A DNA stretch of 64,000 bases from Aurantiacibacter zhengii (GCF_003584125.1 NZ_QXFL01000005.1:62001-126000); one strand, 5' to 3'. Shown: positions 45,700 to 53,664, counted from the first letter of the stretch. Program-made: numbers and translations. The notes: generated from the letters alone by a model not told the origin.

Positions 45700-45724
45700 A
45701 ACGCGCGCGGTGCGCTTGGGTTCC
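45700..45724 (-). promoter_or_regulatory. EcfG promoter of phyR
   Basis: On the minus strand GGAAC (45724-45720), a 16-base spacer and CGTT (45703-45700) match the general-stress sigma consensus exactly. The predicted start lies about 25 bases before the phyR ATG, which has GGGAAGGG five bases upstream. This gives the positive feedback known for PhyR systems. Confidence 0.8.
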
Positions 45725-45823
45725 AGATGGCTTTTTCCGCGCCGATGTCCACCTCCGATTGCGCGTCACCGGAACGGCCCAGCCAAGCCCGCGAAAATTT
45801 TTTCAATTTTTTTTACGGGCCGG

Positions 45824-45848
45824 GGAACCGGTTTTCGAGACGGTCATT
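45824..45848 (+). promoter_or_regulatory. EcfG-type promoter of the candidate sRNA
   Basis: GGAAC (45824-45828), a 16-base spacer and CATT (45845-45848) match GGAAC-N16-CGTT except for one -10 base. The expected transcription start near 45855 coincides with the first base of the sRNA hairpin, which supports the reading. Confidence 0.6.
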
Positions 45849-45854
45849 TAGTCT

Positions 45855-45942
45855 GTATCACCGCCGAGACCCCCCTCCCGTCCAAGCGGCTGGTGATACG
45901 ATCCCAAGAGGCCTCCGATCACAGATCGGGGGCCTTTTTTTT
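45855..45942 (+). ncRNA. Candidate GsrN-like general-stress small RNA
   Basis: An 88-base unit on the + strand, antisense to no gene. It opens with a hairpin: GTATCACCGCCG (45855-45866) pairs with CGGC-T-GGTGATAC (45887-45899, one bulged T) around a 20-base loop holding CCCCCCTCCC (45870-45879). It ends with an intrinsic terminator (45909-45942): 11 of 12 stem pairs plus a G-T wobble and eight Ts. A C-rich 5' loop that can pair with ribosome binding sites, an EcfG promoter and a 3' terminator are the features of GsrN, the sigma-T-dependent stress sRNA of Caulobacter. Lying between phyR and another stress regulator adds support. No coding potential is evident. Confidence 0.7.
45909..45942 (+). 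terminator. Intrinsic terminator of the candidate sRNA
   Basis: AGGCCTCCGATC and GATCGGGGGCCT form a 12-pair stem (one T-G wobble) with a three-base loop, followed by a run of eight Ts. It is the clearest intrinsic terminator in the window, and no protein gene on this strand explains it. Confidence 0.9.
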
Positions 45943-46028
45943 GGGCATTTCGCGAAAGGGAATGCGACACTCACGTATCCAGTGCGCGCGGTTGCGCGGC
46001 GCGTTACGTAGCCAAAACGTGGGATTGC

Positions 46029-46472
46029 CTAGCGGAGCAGGCGTGAAAAGAGGCCACGCTTGCGCCCGGCGGCCATGACCTGAACCAGTTGTTCGGGATC
46101 GTAGGGCTTCTCGAAGATCGGTCCCATCTGGGCGATTTCCTTCGGAATGTCGCCGGGCGAACCGGTAGAGAATGCAATCCAGGGCCGCTTCGGGCCGAGC
46201 ATGTCGACCAGTTCCGCCAGCGCCCATCCGTCGTCACGGTCGGCAAGATGGACGTCGAGCACAATCGCATCGAGCCTGTCCCCGTCCTCCAGCTGCTCCA
46301 TGGTGGATTGCATGGTGTGACAGATGATCACCTCTTCGGCGCCGCCGGAAAGCAGGGCGTCTTCCAGCGACATGGCCAGCACGGCATCGTCCTCCACCAG
46401 CAAAACACGGCCAAGCTTTGGCAGCTTGCCATTCTTGCCGGAGCCGGCCTTGGAAACAGCAGTCTTGCTCAT
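46029..46472 (-). CDS. Single-domain response regulator, FAT GUY-like (SdrG type)
   Basis: A 147-residue receiver without an output domain. Acidic pocket ED(28-29), phosphoacceptor D73 (IVLDVHLAD), and IAFSTGSPGDIP with K122 in IFEKPY. FSTG followed by PIFEKPY is a variant of the FATGxY/KP motif of the FAT GUY receivers that shuttle phosphate in the general stress response of sphingomonads (SdrG) and Caulobacter (MrrA). It lies close to phyR on the same strand and has its own perfect EcfG promoter. GGAG precedes the ATG. No kinase is in the window. Confidence 0.85.
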   Translation of the reverse strand: MSKTAVSKAGSGKNGKLPKLGRVLLVEDDAVLAMSLEDALLSGGAEEVIICHTMQSTMEQLEDGDRLDAIVLDVHLADRDDGWALAELVDMLGPKRPWIAFSTGSPGDIPKEIAQMGPIFEKPYDPEQLVQVMAAGRKRGLFSRLLR

Positions 46473-46525
46473 CGGACTCCGAAGGGGGACAGTGTGGGCA
46501 TTGGAAGGTGTTAGCCTGCCAAGCC

Positions 46526-46551
46526 AACGCCGGTGCGCGCCACCAAGTTCC
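46526..46551 (-). promoter_or_regulatory. EcfG promoter of the single-domain response regulator
   Basis: On the minus strand GGAAC (46551-46547), a 17-base spacer and CGTT (46529-46526) match the general-stress sigma consensus exactly. The predicted start is about 46 bases before the ATG at 46472. It ties the gene to the phyR regulon. Confidence 0.8.
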
Positions 46552-46571
46552 CCGCCAACAAACCTAAATGG

Positions 46572-47726
46572 TCAGAGGGTCTTGCTGTAGAGATTGTAAA
46601 CCCGGTTCACCTTCGCCCCGATGGCATCGGCAATTGCCTTCATCCCCTGGTTGTCCTCCAGGATCCAGCCGATCTCGCCACGTTCTGCATCGAAGCGGCC
46701 GACGGAATAGCGGCGGATATATTCGATCATCATGAAAGCCAGCTGGCTGGCCATGCGGCTGTTCTGATACTTGGGGATCACGCCCATAAGCGGCACACGC
46801 CAGTTGAGCGAATCCGGATTGCGCAGCCACCACAGCAGCTTCAGCCAGTTGAACGGCAGCAGCTTGCCGTCGTAATCGACAAGCTTCTGGTTGATGTCCG
46901 GCCACGCGAGCATGAAGGCGGCCGGCTCTCCATCCACGAAGGCGATCATGTTCGCGCCCTGCTTGGTCAGCGGCTTCAGCTTGTTGGAGGCGTAGACCTT
47001 TTCTTTCTCCGTAAACGGAACATAGCCCCAGTTGTTGGACCACGCGGCGTTCAGGATATCCATGCAGATGGCCGCGTCCGCCTCGAAGTTCTTGGTGTCG
47101 ACCATGCGCACGTGGATGCGGCTGGATTTCTCTCCCGATGCCACGATGCGATCGATCAGCGGCGGGAAACCGGCGTGGATTTGCAGATCGTAAGTCAGCA
47201 GGCGCTTCGCCACGGTATAGCCCTGCGCCTCCACCCAGCCCTGATAGGCGGCATTGTGATGGCCCATCATGATCATCGGCTGATGATCGTGACCTTCCAC
47301 CAGCAGACCCGGCTCGTCCCACACGGAGAGGCTAAACGGCGCGAGAACGCGGGTCATGCCCTGTTCGCGCAGCCAGTCTTCCGCGCGCGCGATCAGCGCG
47401 GCCATCACCTGTTCGTCCGCAGCCTCCATCAGGCCCCAGTTGCCGGTTCCCGGCCCGCTGCCCTGCTCGGGCGGCTGGGCCAGCGCGAGCTCATCGTAGT
47501 GGGAGGAAATCCGGCCCACCACCTTGCCCGCGCGGCGTGCGAGGAACAGTTGTACCTTGGCGTGCTCGAAAAAAGGGTTCTTCTTTTCGTTCAGCAGTTC
47601 GCGCACTTCCATGCGCAGCGGCGGAACCCAGTTAGGATCGTCCTTGTTCAGCTCGAAGGCAATTTCTATGAATGCGTCGAGGTCGCCCTTGCCGGAAACC
47701 GGGGCAATATCTATCTGCTGGCTCAC
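46572..47726 (-). CDS. GNAT-fold protein of the YghO type, unknown substrate
   Basis: A 384-residue protein resembling E. coli YghO and related GNAT-like proteins. It begins with an acetyltransferase-like N-terminal half (DPNWVPPLRMEVRELLNEKKNPFFEHAKVQLFLARRAGKVVGRISSHYDE) and a second half with ILNAAWSNNWGYVPFTEKE and MGVIPKYQNSRMASQLAFMMIEYIRR, like a GNAT acetyl-CoA segment. The start is a GTG at 47726. The substrate is unknown. A perfect FNR-type site lies 35-47 bases upstream. Confidence 0.75.
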   Translation of the reverse strand: MSQQIDIAPVSGKGDLDAFIEIAFELNKDDPNWVPPLRMEVRELLNEKKNPFFEHAKVQLFLARRAGKVVGRISSHYDELALAQPPEQGSGPGTGNWGLMEAADEQVMAALIARAEDWLREQGMTRVLAPFSLSVWDEPGLLVEGHDHQPMIMMGHHNAAYQGWVEAQGYTVAKRLLTYDLQIHAGFPPLIDRIVASGEKSSRIHVRMVDTKNFEADAAICMDILNAAWSNNWGYVPFTEKEKVYASNKLKPLTKQGANMIAFVDGEPAAFMLAWPDINQKLVDYDGKLLPFNWLKLLWWLRNPDSLNWRVPLMGVIPKYQNSRMASQLAFMMIEYIRRYSVGRFDAERGEIGWILEDNQGMKAIADAIGAKVNRVYNLYSKTL

Positions 47727-47759
47727 ACACTTGGCCTTTCGTTCATATCGTGTTCGCTC

Positions 47760-47773
47760 TTGATATGCATCAA
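47760..47773. promoter_or_regulatory. FNR/FixK-type site between the GNAT-like and desaturase genes
   Basis: TTGATATGCATCAA is a perfect TTGAT-N4-ATCAA palindrome, the consensus of the FNR/FixK family of oxygen- or redox-responsive regulators. It lies in the 120-base divergent gap, about 34 bases from the GNAT-like start and 74 from the desaturase start. Which gene it serves cannot be told. Confidence 0.65.
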
Positions 47774-47846
47774 GGCCATGTCAAGCGCGCCGACATATTG
47801 GCCCGCGCATCGCACTTTTCGACAGATTGCATTATAGAGCCGCCCC

Positions 47847-48938
47847 ATGGACGCGACGAGTAACATTCCCGAGCACGAAAGCGCCGCTGGCCCCGCGCAG
47901 CGCAGACGCGTTCACGCCCAGATTCCCGATGACAAGACGATGCTGCGTGCCGCGGCAGAACTGACGCGCGACCTCAACACCGCACGCCCGGAAATCTACT
48001 GGCCCGACATGATTGTGTCCGCCCTGCTCGGCTACGCGACGCTGGCGGGGGCGATCCTGGTGGAAAGCACCTGGCTTGCCGTGGCGCTGGGAATCGTCTC
48101 GGTTTTCGCGCTCTACCGCGCCTTGCTGTTCATTCACGAGATCAGCCACCTGCATCGCGATGCCCTGCCGGGTTTTCGCACAGGCTGGAACCTGCTGGTG
48201 GGCATTCCGCTGCTTACGCCCAGCCTGATGTACGAAAGCGTTCACACGCTGCATCACGCGCGCACGAAGTACGGCACCGTCGAAGATCCCGAATACATGC
48301 CGCTTGCACTGATGAAACCGTGGAGCCTGCCGCTGTTCGTCCTGATCGCGGCGCTTGCCCCCATTGCGCTCATCGTACGCTGGGGCATTCTCGCGCCGCT
48401 CGGACTGATCGTGCCGCCGCTGCGCCGCTTCGCGTGGGAACGGCTGTCCTCGCTTTCGATCAACCCCGCATTCCGCCGCCGTCCGCCGGAAGCGAAGGAG
48501 CGCGGCTGGTTCCTGTTCCAGCAGGTAGGCGCAAGCGCGTGGGCCATGTTCCTCATCACCACGCCGTTCTGGCTGGGCTGGCGTCCGCTGCTGATTGCCG
48601 CTGCCGTCACCGCCGCCGTGGCCGTGTTCAACCAGCTGCGCACACTGGTCGCCCATCTGTGGGAGAACGACGGAGAGGCCATGACCGTGACCGCGCAGTA
48701 TCTCGACAGCGTGAACGTGCCCAGCTTCGTGGCGGGCGTGTGGGCGCCAGTGGGGCTGCGCTATCACGCGCTGCACCACCTCATCCCGTCCATGCCCTAT
48801 CACTCGCTGCACGAGGCGCATAAGCGCATCTCGGCCAAGCTTGGCGACACCTCGACCTTTGCCGAGGCCAGCCATCCCGGCATGATCCCGCTGGTGAACC
48901 GGATCGCCCGCAGCACCATGGGACGGCGCGGGGCCTGA
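47847..48938 (+). CDS. Membrane fatty acid desaturase-like protein
   Basis: A 363-residue integral-membrane protein with the three histidine boxes of di-iron desaturases and hydroxylases: HEISHLH, HTLHH and HALHHLIPSMPYHSLHEAH. Hydrophobic pairs precede each. It would introduce a double bond or hydroxyl into an acyl chain using O2. Relatives in sphingomonads act on fatty acids, but the exact substrate is not clear. An FNR-type palindrome upstream suggests oxygen-linked control. Divergent from the GNAT-like gene. Confidence 0.85.
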   Translation: MDATSNIPEHESAAGPAQRRRVHAQIPDDKTMLRAAAELTRDLNTARPEIYWPDMIVSALLGYATLAGAILVESTWLAVALGIVSVFALYRALLFIHEISHLHRDALPGFRTGWNLLVGIPLLTPSLMYESVHTLHHARTKYGTVEDPEYMPLALMKPWSLPLFVLIAALAPIALIVRWGILAPLGLIVPPLRRFAWERLSSLSINPAFRRRPPEAKERGWFLFQQVGASAWAMFLITTPFWLGWRPLLIAAAVTAAVAVFNQLRTLVAHLWENDGEAMTVTAQYLDSVNVPSFVAGVWAPVGLRYHALHHLIPSMPYHSLHEAHKRISAKLGDTSTFAEASHPGMIPLVNRIARSTMGRRGA

Positions 48939-48977
48939 CCGGCGGCAGGTGCGCCGGTCGAAACCGGCGAACTTTGC

Positions 48978-49229
48978 CTATTCCATCGTGTCAGGCGTCT
49001 CTTCGGTATCTTCCATGGTGCCGGTCTCGTCCATCGTATCGTCCGTCATGCCCGCTTCACTGTCGGCCGCCTCGGCATTGTATTCCTGAACCGATTCCGG
49101 CGTATCGGATGTCACGTCGAGCACGGTCTCGGCGGTGGGATCTTCGGACACTTCGGGCTCGGCATCGGCGCAGGCTGCCAAAGCCATGGCAGCGGCGAGC
49201 GGAAGGGCGGCAAACTTGATAGCTTTCAT
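48978..49229 (-). CDS. Small acidic lipoprotein in the EcfG regulon
   Basis: An 83-residue protein with a lipobox (ALAAC, Cys at 20) and a very acidic mature part rich in Asp, Glu and Thr (MTDDTMDETGTMEDTEETPDTME at the end). AAGGAG precedes the ATG at 49229. A perfect EcfG promoter lies 32-57 bases upstream, so it is probably a stress-induced envelope lipoprotein. I do not recognise a family. It resembles the lipoprotein at 38259-38501 in layout. Confidence 0.75.
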   Translation of the reverse strand: MKAIKFAALPLAAAMALAACADAEPEVSEDPTAETVLDVTSDTPESVQEYNAEAADSEAGMTDDTMDETGTMEDTEETPDTME

Positions 49230-49260
49230 GAGGGATGCTCCTTGGTGCGTTCCTGCCATC

Positions 49261-49286
49261 AACGCAGCGTAAATCGCAGCGGTTCC
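49261..49286 (-). promoter_or_regulatory. EcfG promoter of the small lipoprotein gene
   Basis: On the minus strand GGAAC (49286-49282), a 17-base spacer and CGTT (49264-49261) match the consensus exactly. The predicted start is about 24 bases upstream of the lipoprotein ATG with its AAGGAG. Confidence 0.75.
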
Positions 49287-49302
49287 ACACGCCTTTCCCT
49301 CG

Positions 49303-49830
49303 CTATCTGTTCAGCGGGCAGATCATGGCACAGCGGCGCTCCCCCGGAAGCCCGGCCTCAATTGCTGCTTCCAGTCCGGCGGAAAGGCGCGCGTGATCTG
49401 CCACATCCTCTACCACGGTGAAGCCATGGCCCGCGTAAAACGGCGCATTCCAGGCGATGTCGCGAAAGGTGTGCAGCGTAATCGCGGCAAAGCCGGCATT
49501 GGCAGCGTCGATCTTCAACGCTCGCAATAGCGTGGAGCCGATGCGGCGCCGCTGAAACGCGCGGGCAACGCTGAGTTCGTGAAGATGCAGTTCACGCCCA
49601 GCCGGACGGGCGGCGGCAAAGCCGATCACATTCTCGTCAAAAGTGGCCGACAGGCTCTGGCGTTGGGCGATGATAGCGCGATATTCCGCCGCAGAGCGTG
49701 ACGGCGGCATGGCGATGCCCGCCAGCGAGGGCTCTTCGGCAAGCAGCCGGGCAGCGTCTTCTTCCACCTCGGAGAACTGCTCGGCATCTCCGGGGCGTGC
49801 CAGGCGAAGGGACCATTCGGGCGCGGTCAC
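49303..49830 (-). CDS. GNAT-family N-acetyltransferase
   Basis: A 175-residue GNAT protein. The acetyl-CoA binding region is LHELSVARAFQRRRIGSTLLRALKIDAANAGF (Q/RxxGxG/A-type), and FYAGHGFTVVEDV is the late conserved strand. The substrate is unknown. The GTG start overlaps the lptG stop by four bases (GTGA), so it belongs to the lptF-lptG operon. That is an unusual partner for lipopolysaccharide transport. Confidence 0.85.
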   Translation of the reverse strand: MTAPEWSLRLARPGDAEQFSEVEEDAARLLAEEPSLAGIAMPPSRSAAEYRAIIAQRQSLSATFDENVIGFAAARPAGRELHLHELSVARAFQRRRIGSTLLRALKIDAANAGFAAITLHTFRDIAWNAPFYAGHGFTVVEDVADHARLSAGLEAAIEAGLPGERRCAMICPLNR

Positions 49831-50924
49831 TCTTCCGTACGCACCAGCACCGTTTCGCCCACCAGCATGAACAGGAAAAACGGTGCCCAGGCCGCCAGCA
49901 GCGGCGGGTATCCGCCAAAACTGCCCATGGCGAGCGCAGCGTTATCGACCACGAAATAGGCGAAGCCCAGCGCCATGCCAATCACCGCGCGGGCGAACAG
50001 CTGGCCGGATCTGGCAAGCCCGAAACCTGCCACCGCGCCCAGCAGCGGCATCAGCACGGCGGACAGGGGGCCGGAAATCTTGTGCCACCACTTGGCTTCC
50101 AGCTCGCCGGTGCGGCGACCAGCGCCCTGCAGCGCCTCGATACTTTCGGAAAGTTCGGCCAGCCCCTGCGCGTCGGGATCGACGCGGCGCAGTTCAATCT
50201 GGGCGATCTCGACACCGGGCGCGACAACCACGCTGCCAAGTTGCTGGGTCTGCGCGCTGGCGACGTTGAAAGCCGATGCGTCCTCCATCCGCCAGCCGGG
50301 AGAGGCGAAGGTTGCCCGCTCCGCGCTGATCTGGCGGGTTATCATACCGCCGTCGTCGCGTTCGTAGAACATCACGTCGGTCAGCGTCGTTTCCGCGCCG
50401 CGGCCGGACAGGGTCGCCCCCATCAGCACGTCGTTGCCATCGTTGAAATAGACGTTGCTGCGCGCTTCCCGGTCCTGCGGGATGGCGGCGTATTCCACGT
50501 CCTCCCACACCTTCAGCGTGGCCGTGGCACGCGTGACGATACGTTCGTTGAAGGCGAACGAGATGGCCGCCACCACCAGGCCGATCAGCAGCAGAGGAGC
50601 CAAAATCTGGTGGGCGGAAAGCCCTGCCGCCTTCATCGATATGACTTCGGAATTCTGGTTCAGCCCGGCCAGCGTGATGATCGTGGCCAACAACACCGAA
50701 TAGGGCAGGAATCGCGCCACCAGCTGCGGCGCGCGCAGGGAGGCATAAAGCCAGACCTCGGCATCGCCGTTGCCGGGAACGGCCAGGATGTCTCCTGTCT
50801 TGCCCAGCATGTCCAGCGCCAGCAGCACCAGAACAAGCATGGCCAATACGGCCACGATGCGCACGGCGAACATCTTCGCCAGGTAGATCGTCAGCGTTCG
50901 CGAGGGGAAGAAATCAAGCAGCAC
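49827..50924 (-). CDS. lptG: LPS export ABC transporter permease LptG
   Basis: A 365-residue permease of the YjgP/YjgQ family. With LptF and LptB it extracts lipopolysaccharide from the inner membrane and pushes it across the periplasmic Lpt bridge. It has three N-terminal helices, a periplasmic jelly-roll domain (about 120-250) and three C-terminal helices. ISMKAAGLSAHQILAPLL is typical. The start is the GTG at 50924, with GGGAGGG eight bases upstream, overlapping the lptF stop by 11 bases. Confidence 0.92.
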   Translation of the reverse strand: MLLDFFPSRTLTIYLAKMFAVRIVAVLAMLVLVLLALDMLGKTGDILAVPGNGDAEVWLYASLRAPQLVARFLPYSVLLATIITLAGLNQNSEVISMKAAGLSAHQILAPLLLIGLVVAAISFAFNERIVTRATATLKVWEDVEYAAIPQDREARSNVYFNDGNDVLMGATLSGRGAETTLTDVMFYERDDGGMITRQISAERATFASPGWRMEDASAFNVASAQTQQLGSVVVAPGVEIAQIELRRVDPDAQGLAELSESIEALQGAGRRTGELEAKWWHKISGPLSAVLMPLLGAVAGFGLARSGQLFARAVIGMALGFAYFVVDNAALAMGSFGGYPPLLAAWAPFFLFMLVGETVLVRTEE

Positions 50925-52191
50925 CGGGCAGGCCCTCCCGCCGCTGCAATTCCTCTTGCTCGTGCGTGTGCAGGTCTTCGTCGGGCACCAGGCCGCGCAG
51001 CTTGTCACGCCCGATCAGTTTCCTCAGGCGGCGCGCAATCTTCGACCAGAAGCTTTCGAGGAAGCCGATGGCCTGTCCACCCGGCACGAAGGCGACCTGA
51101 TAATACATCCACGCGATCACGGCGAACAGCACCGCAAACGGCCCCCATAACGCCAGGAACGGATCGATCCGTCCGATCTCCGCCACTTCGGAGCCGTATT
51201 GGTTGATCTTGTGATAGGCGACCACGATGACAATGGAGAGAAACACGCCCAGCGCCGACGTGCTGCGTTTGGGCGGCACGGCCAGCGCCACCGCCAGGAA
51301 CGGCAGCATCAGCATCATCACCACCTCGACCATGCGGTAATTGAAATTGGCCTGGCTGCCGACGCGTTCTTCGGTCGTGCTCTCGGGGTTCCAGCCGATC
51401 TCCAGCAGTTCGGGCAGGACATATTCGCGTTCATCCTCGCCGCGGTCGCGGAACTGCTCGATTGCGGGCAGGTCTATCGGAAGGTCGTGCTGGCTGAAGC
51501 TGAGGACGCGGGGACTGCCGTCGGCGACATTGTGGACGATCACGCCATCCACCAGCCGCAGGATGATGGTGTTGCGATCCTCGCGGTTGGCGAGGAAGCG
51601 CCCCTCGCGCGCGGAGATCGAGAGGACCTGTCCGGAATCGTCCGCGACGCGGGCGAAAATGCCCATCAGCTGGCGCCCCTCGTCCTCGCTGGCCTCGATC
51701 CTCAGCGCCATGCGATCCTCGATCGTGTTGAATTCGCCGACCTTGATCGAGGCGCCCAGCGCGCCGGAGCGCAGTTCGAATTCCATCTCTTCATAGGCGA
51801 AGCGCGCCTGCGGCTGGATGAACCCGACGATGGCGAAATTCAGCGCCACCAGCGCAAGCGTGATGAGGAACGGCACCCGCAGCAGCCGGGTGTAGGACCA
51901 TCCCACGGCGCGCATCACGTCCAGCTCGCTGGAGATGGCCAGCTTTCGAAAGGCGAACAGGATGCCCAGCATCAGCCCCAGCGGAATGGCGAGACCGGCA
52001 TATTCGGGAACGAGGTTCAGCAGCATCTCGAAAACGATGCTGATCGGCCCGCCTTCCACGCTGACGAAATCGAACAGGCGCAGCATCTTTTCCAGCAGCA
52101 AAAGGCTGGCCGCCAGCACGAACACGCCGATCATCGGCACGATCACGAGCCGGAAGATGTAGCGGTCTGTTGCAGTGATGAAGCGGGACAC
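50914..52191 (-). CDS. lptF: LPS export ABC transporter permease LptF
   Basis: A 425-residue partner of LptG with the same layout: helices near the N-terminus (FRLVIVPMIGVFVLAASLLLLEKMLRLFDFV), the conserved LAISSELDVMRAVGWSYTRLLRVP segment, a periplasmic jelly-roll and C-terminal helices. A charged cytoplasmic tail follows (DEDLHTHEQEELQRREGL). It starts at a GTG. lptF and lptG are translationally coupled; lptB, lptA and lptC are elsewhere. Confidence 0.92.
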   Translation of the reverse strand: MSRFITATDRYIFRLVIVPMIGVFVLAASLLLLEKMLRLFDFVSVEGGPISIVFEMLLNLVPEYAGLAIPLGLMLGILFAFRKLAISSELDVMRAVGWSYTRLLRVPFLITLALVALNFAIVGFIQPQARFAYEEMEFELRSGALGASIKVGEFNTIEDRMALRIEASEDEGRQLMGIFARVADDSGQVLSISAREGRFLANREDRNTIILRLVDGVIVHNVADGSPRVLSFSQHDLPIDLPAIEQFRDRGEDEREYVLPELLEIGWNPESTTEERVGSQANFNYRMVEVVMMLMLPFLAVALAVPPKRSTSALGVFLSIVIVVAYHKINQYGSEVAEIGRIDPFLALWGPFAVLFAVIAWMYYQVAFVPGGQAIGFLESFWSKIARRLRKLIGRDKLRGLVPDEDLHTHEQEELQRREGLPGAA

Positions 52192-52300
52192 GGAGCCAGT
52201 CTGACGCTGTGGATGGATCGGGCGGAAGGGTTAGGGTTTCCGGGCCTTAGCGACAAAACCGGGCCGGGTCATGCCCTGATGTTACGGCCAAAAGCCCGCC

Positions 52301-52687
52301 TCAGGCCTTTTCCAGCGTGCACTGGAGCGGGTGCTGGTTCTCGCGGGCGAAATCCATCACCTGGTTCACTTTGGTCTCGGCCACTTCGTAGGGGAATATG
52401 CCGCACACGCCCACGCCGCGCTGGTGAACGTGCAGCATCACCCGCGTGGCCTGTTCCATATCCATGCGGAAGAAACGCTTCAGCACCATCACCACGAATT
52501 CCATCGGGGTGTAATCGTCGTTCAGCATCAGCACCTTGTACTGGCTGGGCTTTTTCGGCTTGGCGCGGGTCTTGGTAGCAATGCCGACCTGCCCCTGGCC
52601 ATCGCCCGCGTCGGCATCGTCGCCGCCCTCATCGGCAGCGACGACGGTCCAACCTTGGGGGGCCGAGAAGGGATCGGATTGCATCAT
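52301..52687 (-). CDS. clpS: ATP-dependent Clp protease adaptor ClpS
   Basis: A 128-residue N-end-rule adaptor that delivers substrates with destabilising N-termini to ClpAP. The conserved core is [50 protein letters not shown], with the Asn-Asp and His residues of the N-degron pocket visible. An N-terminal disordered extension precedes it. The start is one of two adjacent ATGs (52687 or 52684). clpA is not in the window. Confidence 0.93.
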   Translation of the reverse strand: MMQSDPFSAPQGWTVVAADEGGDDADAGDGQGQVGIATKTRAKPKKPSQYKVLMLNDDYTPMEFVVMVLKRFFRMDMEQATRVMLHVHQRGVGVCGIFPYEVAETKVNQVMDFARENQHPLQCTLEKA

Positions 52688-52779
52688 TTCGAAGGCGAAT
52701 ATCGTATCGAATGGGCTGGCTGCAAGACCGCTCTTGCAGAATTTGGTCCAGCTGCCGGACTGTAGGGCTGACAGCATTC

Positions 52780-52807
52780 GGGCCGGACAGCCAAAGCTGT
52801 CCGGCCC
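52780..52807. terminator. 11-base perfect hairpin downstream of the phasin gene
   Basis: GGGCCGGACAG and CTGTCCGGCCC form an 11-pair perfect stem with a six-base loop between the phasin stop and clpS. No T-run follows on the minus strand, so it may be a factor-dependent terminator or a 3' stabiliser for the abundant phasin mRNA. Confidence 0.45.
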
Positions 52808-52863
52808 GTCAACCGATCGTCCTGGGAGAGGAGGAGAGTGGACGACCAGAACTATGAAGGCGC

Positions 52864-53664
52864 TTAGGCGACCTTCGTCATCTTTTCCGCGGCCACGTTC
52901 ACACGGGCCGACAGCGGAGCGGCGACATCGTTGGCCATCTTCATGGTGGCATCGGTCGTCTTCGAGGTCATCGATACCATCGCGTCGAAGTTGCGACGCA
53001 TGATCTTGCCCTGCAGCTGGAACAGCTCGGTCGGGCTCTTGATGCTGGCCATGTCCTTGATGTCGGCAGTGGCGAGTTCGTAAGCCGTCTTCGCCTCATC
53101 GGCGAGGGTCTTGCCCATGCCCTGCATGCTTTCGGCGAAAACCTTGCCGGTCTCGACCACGGCTTCGACATTACCCTTGGCGAAATCGGTCATTTCGCCC
53201 ATCGCTTCGGTGCTCTTGTCGTAGGCCGCCTGGGTGCGGGCCTGCATTTCGCTGACCGCTTCGGTCATCGATTCGGTGATCTGCTTGGAGTAGTCAAAAT
53301 TTGCGGTTGCCATGATTTTTTCCTTGAGCTGGTTAACACTGGGTTCGGCCTTGGCGCTCTTGGCGGCCGGGGCCGAAGCCTTGCTTGCCTTGGGAGCGGG
53401 GGTCTTTTTCGCCACCGGCTTCTTGGCCGGTGCAGCTTTCTTGGCAGCGACCTTCTTGGCGGCTGCTTTCTTCGGTGCTGCCTTCTTGGCAGCGGCCGGA
53501 GCTTTCTTGGCAGAGGAGGCCTTCTTCGCCGGCGCCTTGTCGGCGGCCGGAGCGGTCTTTTCCTCGACCTTGGTTTCTTCGGCTTTCACTTCCGACTTTG
53601 CCGGTTCGGCAGCGGCGGTAGCCGTGTCGGCACGGTCGTCGGTCTTGGACGTTGACTCTGCCAT
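52864..53664 (-). CDS. Phasin with a histone H1-like Lys/Ala/Pro-rich N-terminal domain
   Basis: A 266-residue protein. Residues about 20-108 are Lys/Ala/Pro-rich (repeats of [13 protein letters not shown] type, like histone H1 and AlgP tails). Residues about 118-266 are a phasin (phasin_2-like) core, [36 protein letters not shown]. Phasins coat PHA granules; the basic part could bind nucleic acid, as in PhaF of Pseudomonas, where it is C-terminal instead. An internal ATG at 53313 has a strong AAGGA site, so the core alone may also be made. TGCA-type sites lie upstream; phaC follows on the same strand. Confidence 0.85.
   Translation of the reverse strand: MAESTSKTDDRADTATAAAEPAKSEVKAEETKVEEKTAPAADKAPAKKASSAKKAPAAAKKAAPKKAAAKKVAAKKAAPAKKPVAKKTPAPKASKASAPAAKSAKAEPSVNQLKEKIMATANFDYSKQITESMTEAVSEMQARTQAAYDKSTEAMGEMTDFAKGNVEAVVETGKVFAESMQGMGKTLADEAKTAYELATADIKDMASIKSPTELFQLQGKIMRRNFDAMVSMTSKTTDATMKMANDVAAPLSARVNVAAEKMTKVA

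Noticed and set aside
45697-46011. A 104-residue + strand frame covering the candidate sRNA
   Set aside because: No ribosome site, no family resemblance, and it reads through the intrinsic terminator. The RNA structure explains the region better. NepR was considered, but no NepR-like motif is present.
52780-52807. A classical rho-independent terminator after the phasin gene
   Set aside because: The stem is excellent but no T-run follows on either strand, so it is listed only as a hairpin with moderate confidence.
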